Source: Quillaja saponaria (lineage: Eukaryota > Streptophyta > Magnoliopsida > Fabales > Quillajaceae). From it: 64,000 nt of DNA. The notes beneath the pieces are model-generated. The model did no database searches and was not told the origin of the DNA. It was given only the letters and a program-made list of their open reading frames with translations. The first letter of the stretch is position 1, and each line of letters starts with the position of its first letter. Where the stretch lies: positions 8,804,001 to 8,868,000 of the forward strand of contig CM055611.1 in assembly GCA_029379385.1 (NCBI GenBank). The letters run 5' to 3'. Positions 1-10,593 of this stretch are shown here, piece after piece. A program made the position numbers and the translations under genes.

Positions 1-89
1 GCTACTGCCCAGTCACCTTTTAGAAGCATGCCTATCAATTTTCAGTTTTCCTGCTTGCCACAGTCCAAAACTAATTGCAATATTTCCCT

Positions 90-296
90 GATGGAGAGGG
101 TTTACCACCTGATTCTTCATTGTCTTGTGGCTACAAGTTTGTGGCAGTTCGTGCCTCTTTATTTATGCCACATATAATTCTGGACGTGACTGTGAGATGA
201 GCAGAACTTTGTTTCTGGTTATTTAATATATATGTTTCAGTTGAAAAGATATTTTCTTTATTATTTGCTTTCTTGGGTGTTTATTCAGCCCTGTTA
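90..296 (+). mobile_element. L1 LINE fragment (reverse-transcriptase zinc-binding region)
   Basis: The broken reading 'VDHLxLHC' followed by a degenerate tail matches the zf-RVT segment at the C-terminus of plant L1 polyproteins. The same piece occurs at 4713, 14255, 19135 and, in the fullest form, at 43010. Here it is only about 200 bp, with frame breaks, and it ends in the same 'cagccct' join as the copy at 19135. Confidence 0.6.
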
Positions 297-1168
297 AATG
301 ACTGTTACTCTTACGAAAATACATAATGTTATTAAATGTAATATTCATAAACATGATCAACTAGACATTAATATAATATATTTAATTATATAATTTTTTT
401 AATTAATATTAAAATTTAGTAATTTTGATAGAAATTTGTTTCAATTTCCATGGCTCTAAGCTGCATTGCTTAATTAAGAGAATATGTCGTATTTAGTTTT
501 TGAGAAAAATAATAAGATAAATATTCATACTCACAAGAAAATAGCATAAATAAAACAAAGTAACTTCGTGCCTATTCAAGTAATAATTCTCATGGAGGTA
601 AATTACAACATAAATTAACAAGAAAAACTTCTAAAACATAAGGACCAAAGAAAGATTTTTCTCCTAAATCATTTTATACAAAAAGAATTGGAGCATAACA
701 TACTAAATATTATAGCTAACCGACTCAATTTATGAAAGTAAGAAGATAACAAAATATACATTCATCCTAAAAAGAATTGTTCTGTAGAAGTTTCACTGAC
801 CAATTATAGTGCCATATCAACATTATCCTTTCTTTCTCTTTTTCTTCTGGACTTGAATAGCTCCAGTTTCTTCCAAAAACTTTGTAGTGTTCTTGTATTC
901 AAAAAGTTGGCACAAATATGACTATATTGTACCACCACAAACTAGATACTTTGACCTTCCATACTTTTTGCAATCCATTTACGTTCAAGAAATTGAATGT
1001 CCTTTCCTTCACACAAAGCTGAAGAAATCAGTGAACAGTTTACTTCTTTCACCACACTCCATCTATATGCTTAAATCTTAATAACATGAAGAGCAGCAGG
1101 TTCTCTGTAAAAAAAAAAAATGATGCAATTCCATTCCATAATGGCCATTTCCTATGCTTAGATTGGAT

Positions 1169-1306
1169 TTACTTTGCACAATACTCATGTCTGAATATGG
1201 TCAGGTTTTGAGTGAACTTGTCCCTGTTCTTTGAATTTAAGTTGCGAGTAACATCTGCCATAAGTTTATCAAAACACAATGCAAGCCGCTGATGCTGATC
1301 CACTGG
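1169..1306 (-). pseudogene. Duplicated terminal exon of exportin-7
   Basis: Read on the minus strand from 1306, this is a 46-codon exon starting [16 protein letters not shown] and ending in TAA, preceded by a CTTGTAG acceptor. It is the same length as the true last exon at 20245-20382. It differs at a few codons (N for D in 'RNLNSKN', 'RHEYCAK' for 'RHEFRAK'). No upstream exportin exon follows in this copy, so it cannot be spliced into a complete exportin message unless other copies exist outside the window. Confidence 0.85.
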
Positions 1307-1970
1307 CTACAAGAGAGGAACCAACCAAAGTCATGCCTAAATGAAAACAAGGGGAAACTTGTACACAAATACACAATACATACGTTTAACTGTAAACACA
1401 TGCAAGCTTGCTACGGCTGTGGATTACAATAAAATTTTGCAGTACGTATGCTACTGGGGGTCTGGTAGCAAGTTGTAATTTAAAATTTTTTGTTCTTTAT
1501 TTGTTAACAGCTTCCAGTTACTTAAGTTTCTTCCCAGCCTCACAAAGATTGTCTCCTTTGACCATGCCATTGCCACAGATTAAGAAAGTTCAATAAATAA
1601 AGTGGCAACTCAAATGCTTGTGTCTCAAAAATATCCTATCACGGGAGCATAAACATAATTTCTTGGTGAAACAAAATTAAAGGTCACGGTTCTTATGTAT
1701 TTTGGGTCCGACCAAATTAGAAAGGAGAATCCTTTCTGGAATAAAAAGGAGTATTTGGTTTCATCTAGCTGCGAAATGAAGAAATATTCTTTGTATGTCT
1801 ATTATACAAACCCACCCTAGTAGTATCACAAGACAAAATCCATTTGGTGGGTGTTATTCTCATATATTTTTCCTCCACCCTAATGCTATTTTCTTCCTAC
1901 ATCGTGTTTAAAATCTTCAAAAACCAGTACATCCAACTCAAGTACCCAAAGCTAAGGTTAATTATCTCAT

Positions 1971-2640
1971 ATTCAAACCCTAATGCTAAGTTTAAATTAA
2001 TTCAACAATTTGCACATATCTAATGAATTAATAAGCCGAAACTGATTCAACCCACCTCCTGAAATACGCTTGATAAGAAATATAAGAAAAAAAAAGTGAC
2101 CTATATATACTATTATTCTCTTTGACTAATCAAAAATTCTTATTATGTTTATGTGATTAATTAATTCTAAATACTTATTTTCTCATATTATCCATGCTTT
2201 TAGTTCTTTTTAAGGAGTAATATATTATGTTAAATTCGATTGTTTTAATTTTTAATGTAATGTTTATAGTAAAATTGAAAAGAAAATAATTTACATAATA
2301 TGTACATAAAATTGAAGATGAGGATTAAATAATATAATCAGAGATTTTTTTATATGTGAAACCTATTTTATTTTTCGGTAAATTTACTCACCAAATTTTT
2401 TTCTTAATTTCTTAGGAAAATAAAAAGACTTAATTGAAATTAAAATTAGAACATTATAAGTTTATAACACAATTATTAAAAATCATTAAAAGCACTGTTA
2501 CTCATTTGAAAAAAATAGTGAAATCACCACTTATATTTTAATTTAATTAGGAAACTTCTAAGTGGACCAATAATTTTGATAGGTGCACGGGGTGGTGGGA
2601 TCAAAACTGATGGATTTATGCTCCTGTTGATGTGAGCTAG
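1971..2640. other. AT-rich spacer; end shared with NAC upstream region
   Basis: No coding signal is seen. The stretch 2560-2635 (containing 'ttgataggtgcacggggtgg') matches 16515-16600 upstream of the intact NAC gene. It therefore marks the 5' flank of a second, broken NAC copy. Confidence 0.5.
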
Positions 2641-3245
2641 TAATCTTTAATTATTATTTCATAGTATTAAAATATTGTGTTTTAAATAGTTTACTAATTT
2701 ATTTATTGTCTAACTCTTTCAATTTTATTACTAAAATGATTGTAATTCTTTTTTACTATTAATATTTTTCACCCTAATCTATACTATAGATAAAAGAGGC
2801 TTAATGACAAAAATTAGTATAACATTTTCTTAATTATTTTTCTATCTTAAGAATTTAAAGGAAAAAATTTAAATTTATAGTATGAATTTCATTTTTAATT
2901 GTATTTACTTATATGTTTAATTACATTCATGAAGAGTAATGTTTAGTTATTATTTCATAATATTACAATATTATGTCTTAAATAAATTAATAATTTATTT
3001 ATTGTCTAATTATTTCCATCTTAATACAAATGTGATTGTTATTCTTTTTTGCTATTAATATTTTAAATTTCATGAATTAAAATTTATAAAAAAAAAAACT
3101 TTGAATTAAAAAAAAATATTTCGAGAATAATTTTATTATTAAAATATTATTTTCTTAATTATTTTTTATCTTAAGAATTAAAGAAATTTTAAAAAAAATT
3201 TATATTATGAATTTAATTTTTAATATGTAAGTTAATTCTTGTTGC
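2641..3245. repeat. Diverged ~300-bp AT-rich tandem duplication
   Basis: Two consecutive units (about 2641-2940 and 2941-3245) share the order of the same AT-rich blocks, for example 'ttattatttcata', 'aatttatttattgtcta' and 'tcttaagaatt'. They occupy the position where the promoter and exon 1 of NAC copy ii should lie. Confidence 0.6.
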
Positions 3246-3334
3246 AATTGTATGTATATAAATAGAAATATTACAACATTTTATCCTTATAGAATATTGT
3301 AGAGAATCTCATTTATTAGGAATTCTATCTTCTA

Positions 3335-4121
3335 CTTATATTTGTATACGTGACATAGAATTGTTGGAATATGATAATTCAACATCATATACGTAGATGC
3401 ATAATATATCATTGATCATAGTGAGGCTATTAGCATATCATTGACTGGTTCCTTTGCAAGATATATTGAAGATGTCTAGTTTGAGTCTTCCAAAGCAATG
3501 AGGTGACAAATCATGTCCAGTACATCACCATGCAAGTGTGATTTCTAGTTTGAGTCTTCAATTTTTTAAATGATTCTAGTTTATTAATGCTACTGCCTAG
3601 TCACCTTTTAGAATCATGCCTCTCAATTTTCTGTTTTCCTGCTTGCCACTGTCCAAAACTAATTGCAATATTCCCCTGATAACATTTAACATCTGTAATA
3701 TTTTAAACTACAATTTTCCCTTCTATAGAATAGAAATTATAGTTATCCACCAAAACTCCTCACTCATACACAGTCTCCATATCTAGACTTGTTAGTGCAT
3801 GTGAATTAATTGCAGGATGAAAAGGCCAATTCTCTTTCTTGAGACCTTAGCCACTAGATGCTGCCTACAAGACCTTAGCCACTATAAACACGATGCTGCC
3901 TACAAGACCTTAGCCACTCTAAACACAATGCCCAACAAGAACTTCCTCTATTAATTGACTCTTGTAGTTAATTCCAACTTTAGAGAAGATGATGCATGAT
4001 ATTCGCTTATATATATATATATAGGAAAAGCGTTTTGTATGTATATACATGCATGCTGTATGTTATATATATATAAATATATGCTTGATAGTTACTAAAA
4101 TGATAACTTAAAATCTTTCAG
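3335..4121 (+). repeat. Intron copy of the NAC gene (copy ii) with a minisatellite
   Basis: The block aligns with the intron 17992-18576 of the intact NAC gene, sharing motifs such as 'gaattgttggaatat' and 'aactcaacatcatatacgta'. It ends in a usable acceptor (tttcag, 4116-4121). Copy ii also holds a three-unit minisatellite built on 'gaccttagccact' (units near 3843, 3871 and 3906) that is absent from the intact gene. Confidence 0.75.
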
Positions 4122-4529
4122 GAAGAAGATTATGCTATTTGTATAATCAACCGGAAAGATGTATTGAAAAAAAGATGTGATGAATCAAATGAAGAAAGTG
4201 AGAGCGTCATTCCATGCATTGATAGAACTGAAAGCTCAAGTTCATATGTCAACAATTCCGAACCAAGAGAACCAATTATTGATGGAGAACTAATTAAAGG
4301 GAAAACTGGGCTTGATGTGAATTCTAATATACTCTCGAATGAGGAATTGTCAGAGAATGAGAGGGACGATTCTGATAGTTTCTTGAATGAGGAATTGTCA
4401 GATATGGACATGGACTTAGAGGTTTCTGATCTCCTCTTGAATGAGGAATTGGTAAACATGAATGTTGATGGCTCAGATAATGACGTGTTGGCAGAGTTGC
4501 TTAACTTATTTTACAGCGACCCAAGTTAA
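4122..4529 (+). pseudogene. Orphan exon 2 of a NAC transcription factor (copy ii)
   Basis: From the acceptor, the frame reads EEDYAICIINRKDVLKK and stays open for 135 codons to a TAA. It aligns with exon 2 of the intact NAC gene (18577-18954), which carries the last NAC sub-domain and an acidic C-terminal region. Exon 1 with the DNA-binding part is absent upstream, replaced by AT-rich repeats. The acidic tail is longer than in the intact gene because an 'LNEEL' block appears three times instead of once. There is no frame damage within the exon, so the loss of exon 1 is the disabling event. Confidence 0.8.
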
Positions 4530-4712
4530 ATCTAATTGTTTAACTTAAGTAGCTTGGATTTTGTGCATTTGATTAATGGGTTCGAATAAATTTGTATAAC
4601 TAACCTATAATCTCTATCAAACAAGATACAACCAAAGTGAACATTACATTTGTTGTGAATATTTTGTACGCATAAAATAAATTGAATATATTGATTGCCG
4701 ATAATTTAAGGG

Positions 4713-4860
4713 AGGTGTTTTGCTTGTGAATTGGTGTAGCCATTACATGTGTGAAGAAGGTTGACCACCTATTTCTTCATTGTTTTGTGGCTACAAGTTT
4801 ATGGCAGTTCGTGTTTTGCCTCTTTAGTGGAGGTACTTATTAAGGGTTGTGATTGTTTGG
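4713..4860 (+). mobile_element. L1 LINE fragment
   Basis: About 150 bp matching 43060-43200 (the zf-RVT part of the LINE in the exportin intron), including 'gtgttttgcttgt' and 'cgtgttttgcctctttagtg'. It lies about 180 bp beyond the NAC exon 2 copy, as it does in the intact array unit. Confidence 0.65.
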
Positions 4861-4923
4861 TACGTAGCCTGAGGATGGTTTTTCATATTACTAGTATTTT
4901 TGTTCAATTTAGTGATTTCAAGT

Positions 4924-5169
4924 ATGGCTGATGGCAAGCAAAATGGGCAGCCAAAGCAACACAAAAATCAAAAGAGGAAGAAAGCAATCAAGGTACACAA
5001 TAGAACGTTGCCTCTGCCAACAATAAAAGACATAAAAGATATAGTCCCATTGTCGTTCACAGAAGACAAAACCCACAAAATGAGGACGTCTCTATTAAAA
5101 TGGTATGACCTTAATCGCAGGGATCTCCGTTGGAGGAAATTGAATCACAGTAGTAAAGAAGAAGATTAA
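4924..5169 (+). pseudogene. 5' fragment of a MutY-type adenine DNA glycosylase gene
   Basis: From the ATG at 4924 an 81-codon frame begins MADGKQNG, followed by a lysine-rich basic stretch and then 'MRTSLLKWYDLNRRDLRWR'. This last motif fits the N-terminus of the MutY/MUTYH family, where (K/R)xxLLxWYDxNxRxLPWR opens the catalytic domain. MutY removes adenine mispaired with 8-oxoguanine. The helix-hairpin-helix and iron-sulphur parts are absent, and the frame stops at 5167, where chromovirus-like sequence begins. It is therefore a captured or left-behind gene fragment. The identification rests on recalled family motifs and is not checked by search. Confidence 0.55.
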
Positions 5170-5189
5170 TCAGAATTCGATACAAGAGC

Positions 5190-5272
5190 TTATTGATAAG
5201 GGAAATTTGGTTATGGGTTCGGGTTACAAAGTAACAGACAAGATTAAGTTTCCATTCTTGGAACTTGATTTT
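5190..5272 (+). mobile_element. Chromovirus LTR remnant
   Basis: The stretch 'ttgataagggaaat' to 'ttccattcttggaactt' matches the two ends of the sequence at 13438-13765, with about 250 bp missing between them. It looks like an internally deleted LTR of the same Ty3/gypsy family, directly joined to the MutY fragment. Confidence 0.5.
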
Positions 5273-6721
5273 GTCACACCCCTCATGGAGGTATAACTGG
5301 CCGAAAGCTTTGATAACTAAACCACCGTAACCCTGACTTGGAAACAAAGTAACAAACATGACTCATGACCCAACTAAAAAAAATAAAAGTAATTTTTCTA
5401 AAATCGAAGTTTAATGTAAAAGTTTATTTTCTGAAACAATTAACAATTTACTGAAAATTTTGTCAGAGATTTCCTGCAATGTGATAGACAACTTGCTACC
5501 TACAAAATACAAACACATATGTTCATGATTTCACACAACAATAACACAAAGACAACAAGGAGCTCCGCTCCATCCACATCATAAACAAGACAAATAACTA
5601 GACTCTTACATCATACAACATTAGACACCTCACACTTCTAGTGTGACTATAAACTTTCATCCTTGATTTCAAGTCTGAGATCCTGGAAAATACCTTATCA
5701 TATTCTGTCAGCAAGTCACTAGCTCGGCAATGCCATATACAGAACTCCTATTACTAAAAAAAAATTCACAAGAGTGGGGTGAGTCCTACAAACTCTGTGA
5801 TTGGAAAATCGTACCCAAAGGATACTAACATCACTCAACACAAGTGTATAAACATATATAGCCAATTAACTTCATGTGACAATGTTCATGCTTTAAATCA
5901 AAATATACGTACACATTTGTAATCATCATAAATTTACAACTTACATGATTCATAGGATCACAAATTAATTAGAGCAATGATTGCATACAGAGTAAACAAA
6001 GGGTCAACGAGTAACTCAGCCCCGCACAATAGTATCACCCCTCACCAGGCATTTACGCACCTACACAACAGATTAATTCTCTGTACACAATCCATCCCAC
6101 TTGGGCTGAGCACTTAATTCCTTTAAAAACATTTATCATAATCAGAATATCTTAGAATTTCAAATCAACATATACTAGGTGCACCTAGATTCAATTTTGA
6201 AAATAAAAATCATTTCTTAGAAAAATCTCAATTTGTTGGCTCTTATCAACCACAAACAATTTCAAATAAGCATGATTCAAATAACTCACTGAAACATTGC
6301 ATTTGCACATTTATTTAAATATCTATACAATTACACATAATAATCTAGCCCCCAAATGTAACAATTAACCACTCACTATATACCGATATTGATCAATACT
6401 CCCTTTTGCGTTCACGTATGTGATTGGCTTAATCATAATTTTGAAGCTGCAATTACATTTTCTAAGTATTGTTTAGTTTGTCCATTTTATAGGTTATAGC
6501 CTTTAAATTACAATAATCTAGAGTTACTCTTTTAAAATTTATTCAAGAGCTTGAATCATACTATTTCAATATTAATACGGTTAAATTTTTTATACTAGTT
6601 ATCAAGTTCACATAATTTTTAATTATCTCAATACGTATCCAAACTTTAATTTACGTTTAACAACTAAACTAATAACACATCTTAAAAGTTAATTTAATGA
6701 CTTAATTACTAGATATATATT
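5273..6721. other. Noncoding, probably decayed retroelement DNA
   Basis: There is no credible reading frame. The left end 'tgtcacacccctc' and an internal 'gtggggtgagtcct' resemble pieces seen in plant LTRs, but I could not find matching ends or a target duplication. The rest is plain AT-rich spacer. Confidence 0.35.
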
Positions 6722-6759
6722 TGTTAGTAGTATGCCCTACAAGCCAATGATATTAGATA

Positions 6760-7196
6760 TCTATGGTATATTACTTGTAAATACAATCTTATTCAGTCAT
6801 TAATAAAATAAATATGTTTCATTATTATATGGTATTATTATTTATCATGTACTTTAATTGCTAGTTAATTTTTTAGTATGAACATGATAAATCCCATATA
6901 ATATAAGCAATGAAAATAAGAACCATGATATGATTATGCTTATGAGATATATTTTCTTAAGCTTTGTTCTTAAATATATGTCTATGGTATATTACTTATA
7001 AATACAGTATTATTCAATTATTAATAAAATCAATATGTTTCATTATTATATGGTATTATTATTTATCATGTACTTTAATTGCTACTTAATTCTTTAGTAT
7101 GAACATGATAAATCTCATACAATATAAGCAATGAAAATAAGAACCATGATGTGATCATGCTTATGAGATATATTTTCTTAAGCTTTGTTCTTAAAT
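6760..7196 (+). repeat. Tandem duplication inside the 5' LTR
   Basis: Two consecutive ~220-bp units both run from 'tctatggtatattactt' to 'gctttgttcttaaata', with only scattered differences. The equivalent part of the 3' LTR is deleted, so it cannot be told whether both LTRs had it. Confidence 0.85.
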
Positions 7197-8332
7197 ATTC
7201 CTAATCATATGACCATTAATAATGGGAATTAATGATCCAGTTAGATTAGTACATGTTATATTAGCTCAAATGTTGAGGGTGATTGATCTTATGATCACTT
7301 GTGTAGTTGACACTATAATAAACATGTAGGTGCTTGTTAGAAAACAAGTTCACTGAATTAACTCGATCATAGAATACTTATATGGACTTTTACATAGTTG
7401 TCAATGAGTGTTCTTCGTTGTAGTGGTGCAAATGAACTTCAGACCTCAGGCATCATAGATACCTTGTACATGGGTTATTATGTTTTGATACTATCTAAGT
7501 ATAATTCACCGTGGGTTATACAGAGATAGATGTTTGGTATGACTATCTATGTATGAAGGTATATGAATGTACAATAAGGGATCTATCACTCTCAGTAAAG
7601 AGAGGGAATGTTCTATGTTATCTAATTAAGACATAATTCAAAAAGTCCTTGGCCAGGGTGGTGTGAAACTAGATTAGAGAATTTAAGTTTCACCACTTGA
7701 GTTATGACTTATAAATAGATACATCAGATTAAACAATTTAGGGTTTGACATTAATCCATACTCTAAGTTTAATCAGGAACATTGAATGATGAAAAGATTG
7801 AATTGCATGGTAGCTAATAACGGAAAGGTTCACAAATATATTTATATTATCTGGGTAGTCATCACATGCTGCTAGGCATCAATCTTGACTTGTAGGTAAC
7901 CCGAGAATTAATTTAATAATTAATTCTCATTAATGGGTAAATCAAAATTAGTTTTGATTTAAATTAATTAGATGTGGATCTAATTGAAAAATACATTAAG
8001 TTAATGTGGCGTACTGCCAGTTTAATATGAACCTAAGGGGTCACACACAAATGGATGCAATTTGATTAAGAGAAGTTTTGGGCTTTCATATAATTACAAA
8101 CAAATGATATTTGAAATTTAAAATAGGATTAACTTTGATGAGATTTTCCTATTTTATCTAAAAATCTCTAATAGATAAGATCTGATCTTATTATTTAGAG
8201 TTAAGTTATATCATACTTAAATAAGGTTAGACCTGATAAGTAACGTACGTAACTTTTATTCAGATATCACAGAGAGAGCCAAAATTCTCGACAGAGAATT
8301 ATTGGTAAACTGAGTGTTTTGTGAGACGTGAG

Positions 8333-8390
8333 AAAATCTCATCGTTTGTGCTAGCACAAAAGGAGATTTTAGCACAAACGATGAGATTTT
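8333..8390. repeat. Perfect 20-bp inverted repeat in the 5' LTR
   Basis: Positions 8333-8352 and 8371-8390 are exact reverse complements, separated by 18 bp. The matching stretch of the 3' LTR (about 12705-12745) lacks the second arm, so this arm arose as an inverted copy in one LTR only. Confidence 0.9.
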
Positions 8391-8682
8391 TGGTAGCCAA
8401 CACATAGCTCTTGATCAAATCATTCGGTGTTGATACACTTAGAGGTTGTACACCCTATACAACTTGTGGATCAAAAGTTAAGATCGTCCTAATCGCTTCA
8501 AGAGGTAATATTTTATTTATAAGATTAATAGAAAAACGTTGATTCATAAACAATAGAGATTATCCTAGGAATTTGATTATGCCGAATTTTTTTTAATTTT
8601 CCGCTGTGCCGGTATAATCAAAATCCCAACAATATTAATGTGAAGTAGAGGGCTGGGTCTATCTTAAACTTAAACCTTACAG

Positions 8683-8695
8683 TGGTATCAGAGCC
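8683..8695 (+). promoter_or_regulatory. Primer binding site (initiator tRNA-Met type)
   Basis: TGGTATCAGAGCC begins one base after the 5' LTR. This is the usual plant Copia primer site complementary to the 3' end of initiator methionine tRNA. Confidence 0.85.
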
Positions 8696-8906
8696 AACTC
8701 TATTAGTTTATGAATTGATTTGATTCCATTATTGTGATTATGATGAATTTGATTCATATCATGAATTTGATTTAATTATCCTAATTAGATTTGGATGATT
8801 ATGTTTATGATTTTATTGAAATGAGATTTCATAAATTTTATATTGTTTTGAGATTTCATAAATCTTGGTCATTTAAACATTAGTTTCAAAGTTGTTGAAA
8901 TATTCC

Positions 8907-8939
<33 letters not shown>

Positions 8940-10593
8940 GTGAATAGTACAAAATTGCCATGATGGCAATTCTGTTAATATTGTTGATATCAATGGCAAT
9001 CCATTTCACGTTGGATAAGCCACTGCCATGTATATTGCTTTATTCTTTTAGGTTTCTTTTTTATTAAATTTAATTTTTTGAAGCAAAATTATTAAGATTA
9101 GAAGAATCTTAATTAATTAAATAAGTTTTATTTTATTTTAAAATACTAGTCTCAATTTTATTTTATTTTTTCTAATTAAAATAAATATATTTTATTTTAT
9201 TTTAATTGGAAGGATAGAATCCTAATTGATATAAACAAGAGTTGTTTTATTAGGAATTCTAATTAAAATAAATTAAGAGTTAATTTATTTTAATACTTCT
9301 AGTAGAAGTAGGATTCTAATTAAAATAATATAAGAGTTATTTTATTTTTATTAAAATCCTATTGGATTATAATTGATTATTATTTAAATCTAATATTACT
9401 AGAATTTGAGAAATCCATGAATATTTGATATTAAGAAACTTCATGCATAATCACAGTTAGAATGAATCAGGTTATTATTATTTTTATTATTTAATACAAT
9501 GTTATTGTATGGATGATTAGTAGATGACTATGGACATTAGACCTATGTGATGGGTTTTATCTTATTTTTAATGGTTGTAAAATTATTTGGGTTGTAATAT
9601 TTAAATGGGGCTTGCATGCCTCGCCTTTCTATTTTATTTCTCAATGTAATTTTCTATCTCCCTCCTATGTAATTCCCCTTAAATTTAATTCAAGATTTCT
9701 TAATAAATACTATGTATAGATTATTAGGATAGGATAGAATTTTATTAAAGAAAGGCAATGGATCATTTTTGAAGATTGAAGACCCATGAATGTATGAGAT
9801 ATTTTTATGTAATAATTTTACCTAGGAATGTCCTAGTAATTTACTTATGGCTCAAGTAAATCACACTTAGAAAGGTCTATAGTCATCCACCATGTTAGCA
9901 TAAGATGTATATTAAAATGTATGTTGATGCATGCCTAGCTCATAGATGATATATATGATATATGCACGATGAGACCTAAATATATTAAAATTTGAGAAAG
10001 AATCCCTCTTAATCAAATATAGAAATATTAAGTTGTAACGAAATTCATTATAAGAATGAAATTCGTAGCCCTCCACTATTATAGACAACATTAGAAATTA
10101 TCTTGTCATTGTAAATTTGATGTGTCACACATGATTTGCAATTCTGGGATATTTGTATTGTCTATGCATAGTAAATGCTTATGAGATATCTTGATTATAT
10201 AATTTTGTTGTGTCACACAAGCATTATATATATTGGGATATACTTGTTGCGAATAGTAAGAGTAACTTAACTAAAAATTATGTAATTTGTTGTGTCACAT
10301 AAGATTGCATAATTTTAAGGGGCTAAATATGATTAAGAATTTCATATGATGAAATTGATAATAGTTATCTATCTATCAAATACTTTTGGTTTGTTGTGTC
10401 ACACATGGCTATTTGTATATATGATGGGATCTTAATCCCCGCTAAGTAACCTTCCAACGGGGTTACTCGCTTTCCATTTTTAGAGGGTAATGGAAATCGA
10501 AGAGAATAGTGGGAGGTACAATTTAGATTAAAAGACCAAATCTATTTGGTAGTTAATAATCTGAATAAATGCTAATATAATTTGTTGATCACC
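8696..10593 (+). other. Long untranslated leader of the Copia element
   Basis: A 1.9-kb noncoding stretch between primer site and gag. It holds a ~30-base A tract (about 8909-8938), AT-rich blocks around 9100-9350 with recurring 'attttaatt/aaataa' words, and four copies of a 'ttgttgtgtcacaca'-like word near 10121, 10208, 10289 and 10390. I see no coding region. Confidence 0.7.

Larger units (their letters stand above)
1..1970. repeat. Segmental copy i: NAC intron piece + LINE piece + exportin-7 3' end
   Basis: This block is a diverged copy of the 18410-20935 region. The first ~90 bases match the NAC intron (compare 18412 and 3589), followed directly by an L1 fragment and then by the 3' end of the exportin-7 gene, including its last coding exon. 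NAC exon 2, which should lie between the intron piece and the LINE piece, is missing. Similarity to 19590-20935 fades out near 1970, before the next exportin-7 exon (21079-21117) would be reached. It is a non-functional duplicate. Confidence 0.85.
6722..8681 (+). repeat. 5' LTR of the Copia element
   Basis: It starts TGTTAGTAGTATGCC and ends CCTTACA just before the primer site. Positions 7740-8681 match 12111-13032. It is unusually long (1.96 kb), partly because a ~220-bp segment is tandemly duplicated inside it (6760-6980 and 6981-7196). Confidence 0.8.

Noticed and set aside
887..1081. Open frame of 64 codons
   Set aside because: Lies opposite to the exportin-7 3' untranslated copy; no family match and not preserved at 19930-20120.
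5273..6721. Possible solo LTR starting TGTCACACCCC
   Set aside because: No matching 3' end or target duplication could be found, so it is described only as noncoding DNA.
10121..10410. CRISPR-like spaced repeats
   Set aside because: Only four short words of uneven spacing in a retrotransposon leader of a plant genome; not a CRISPR array.
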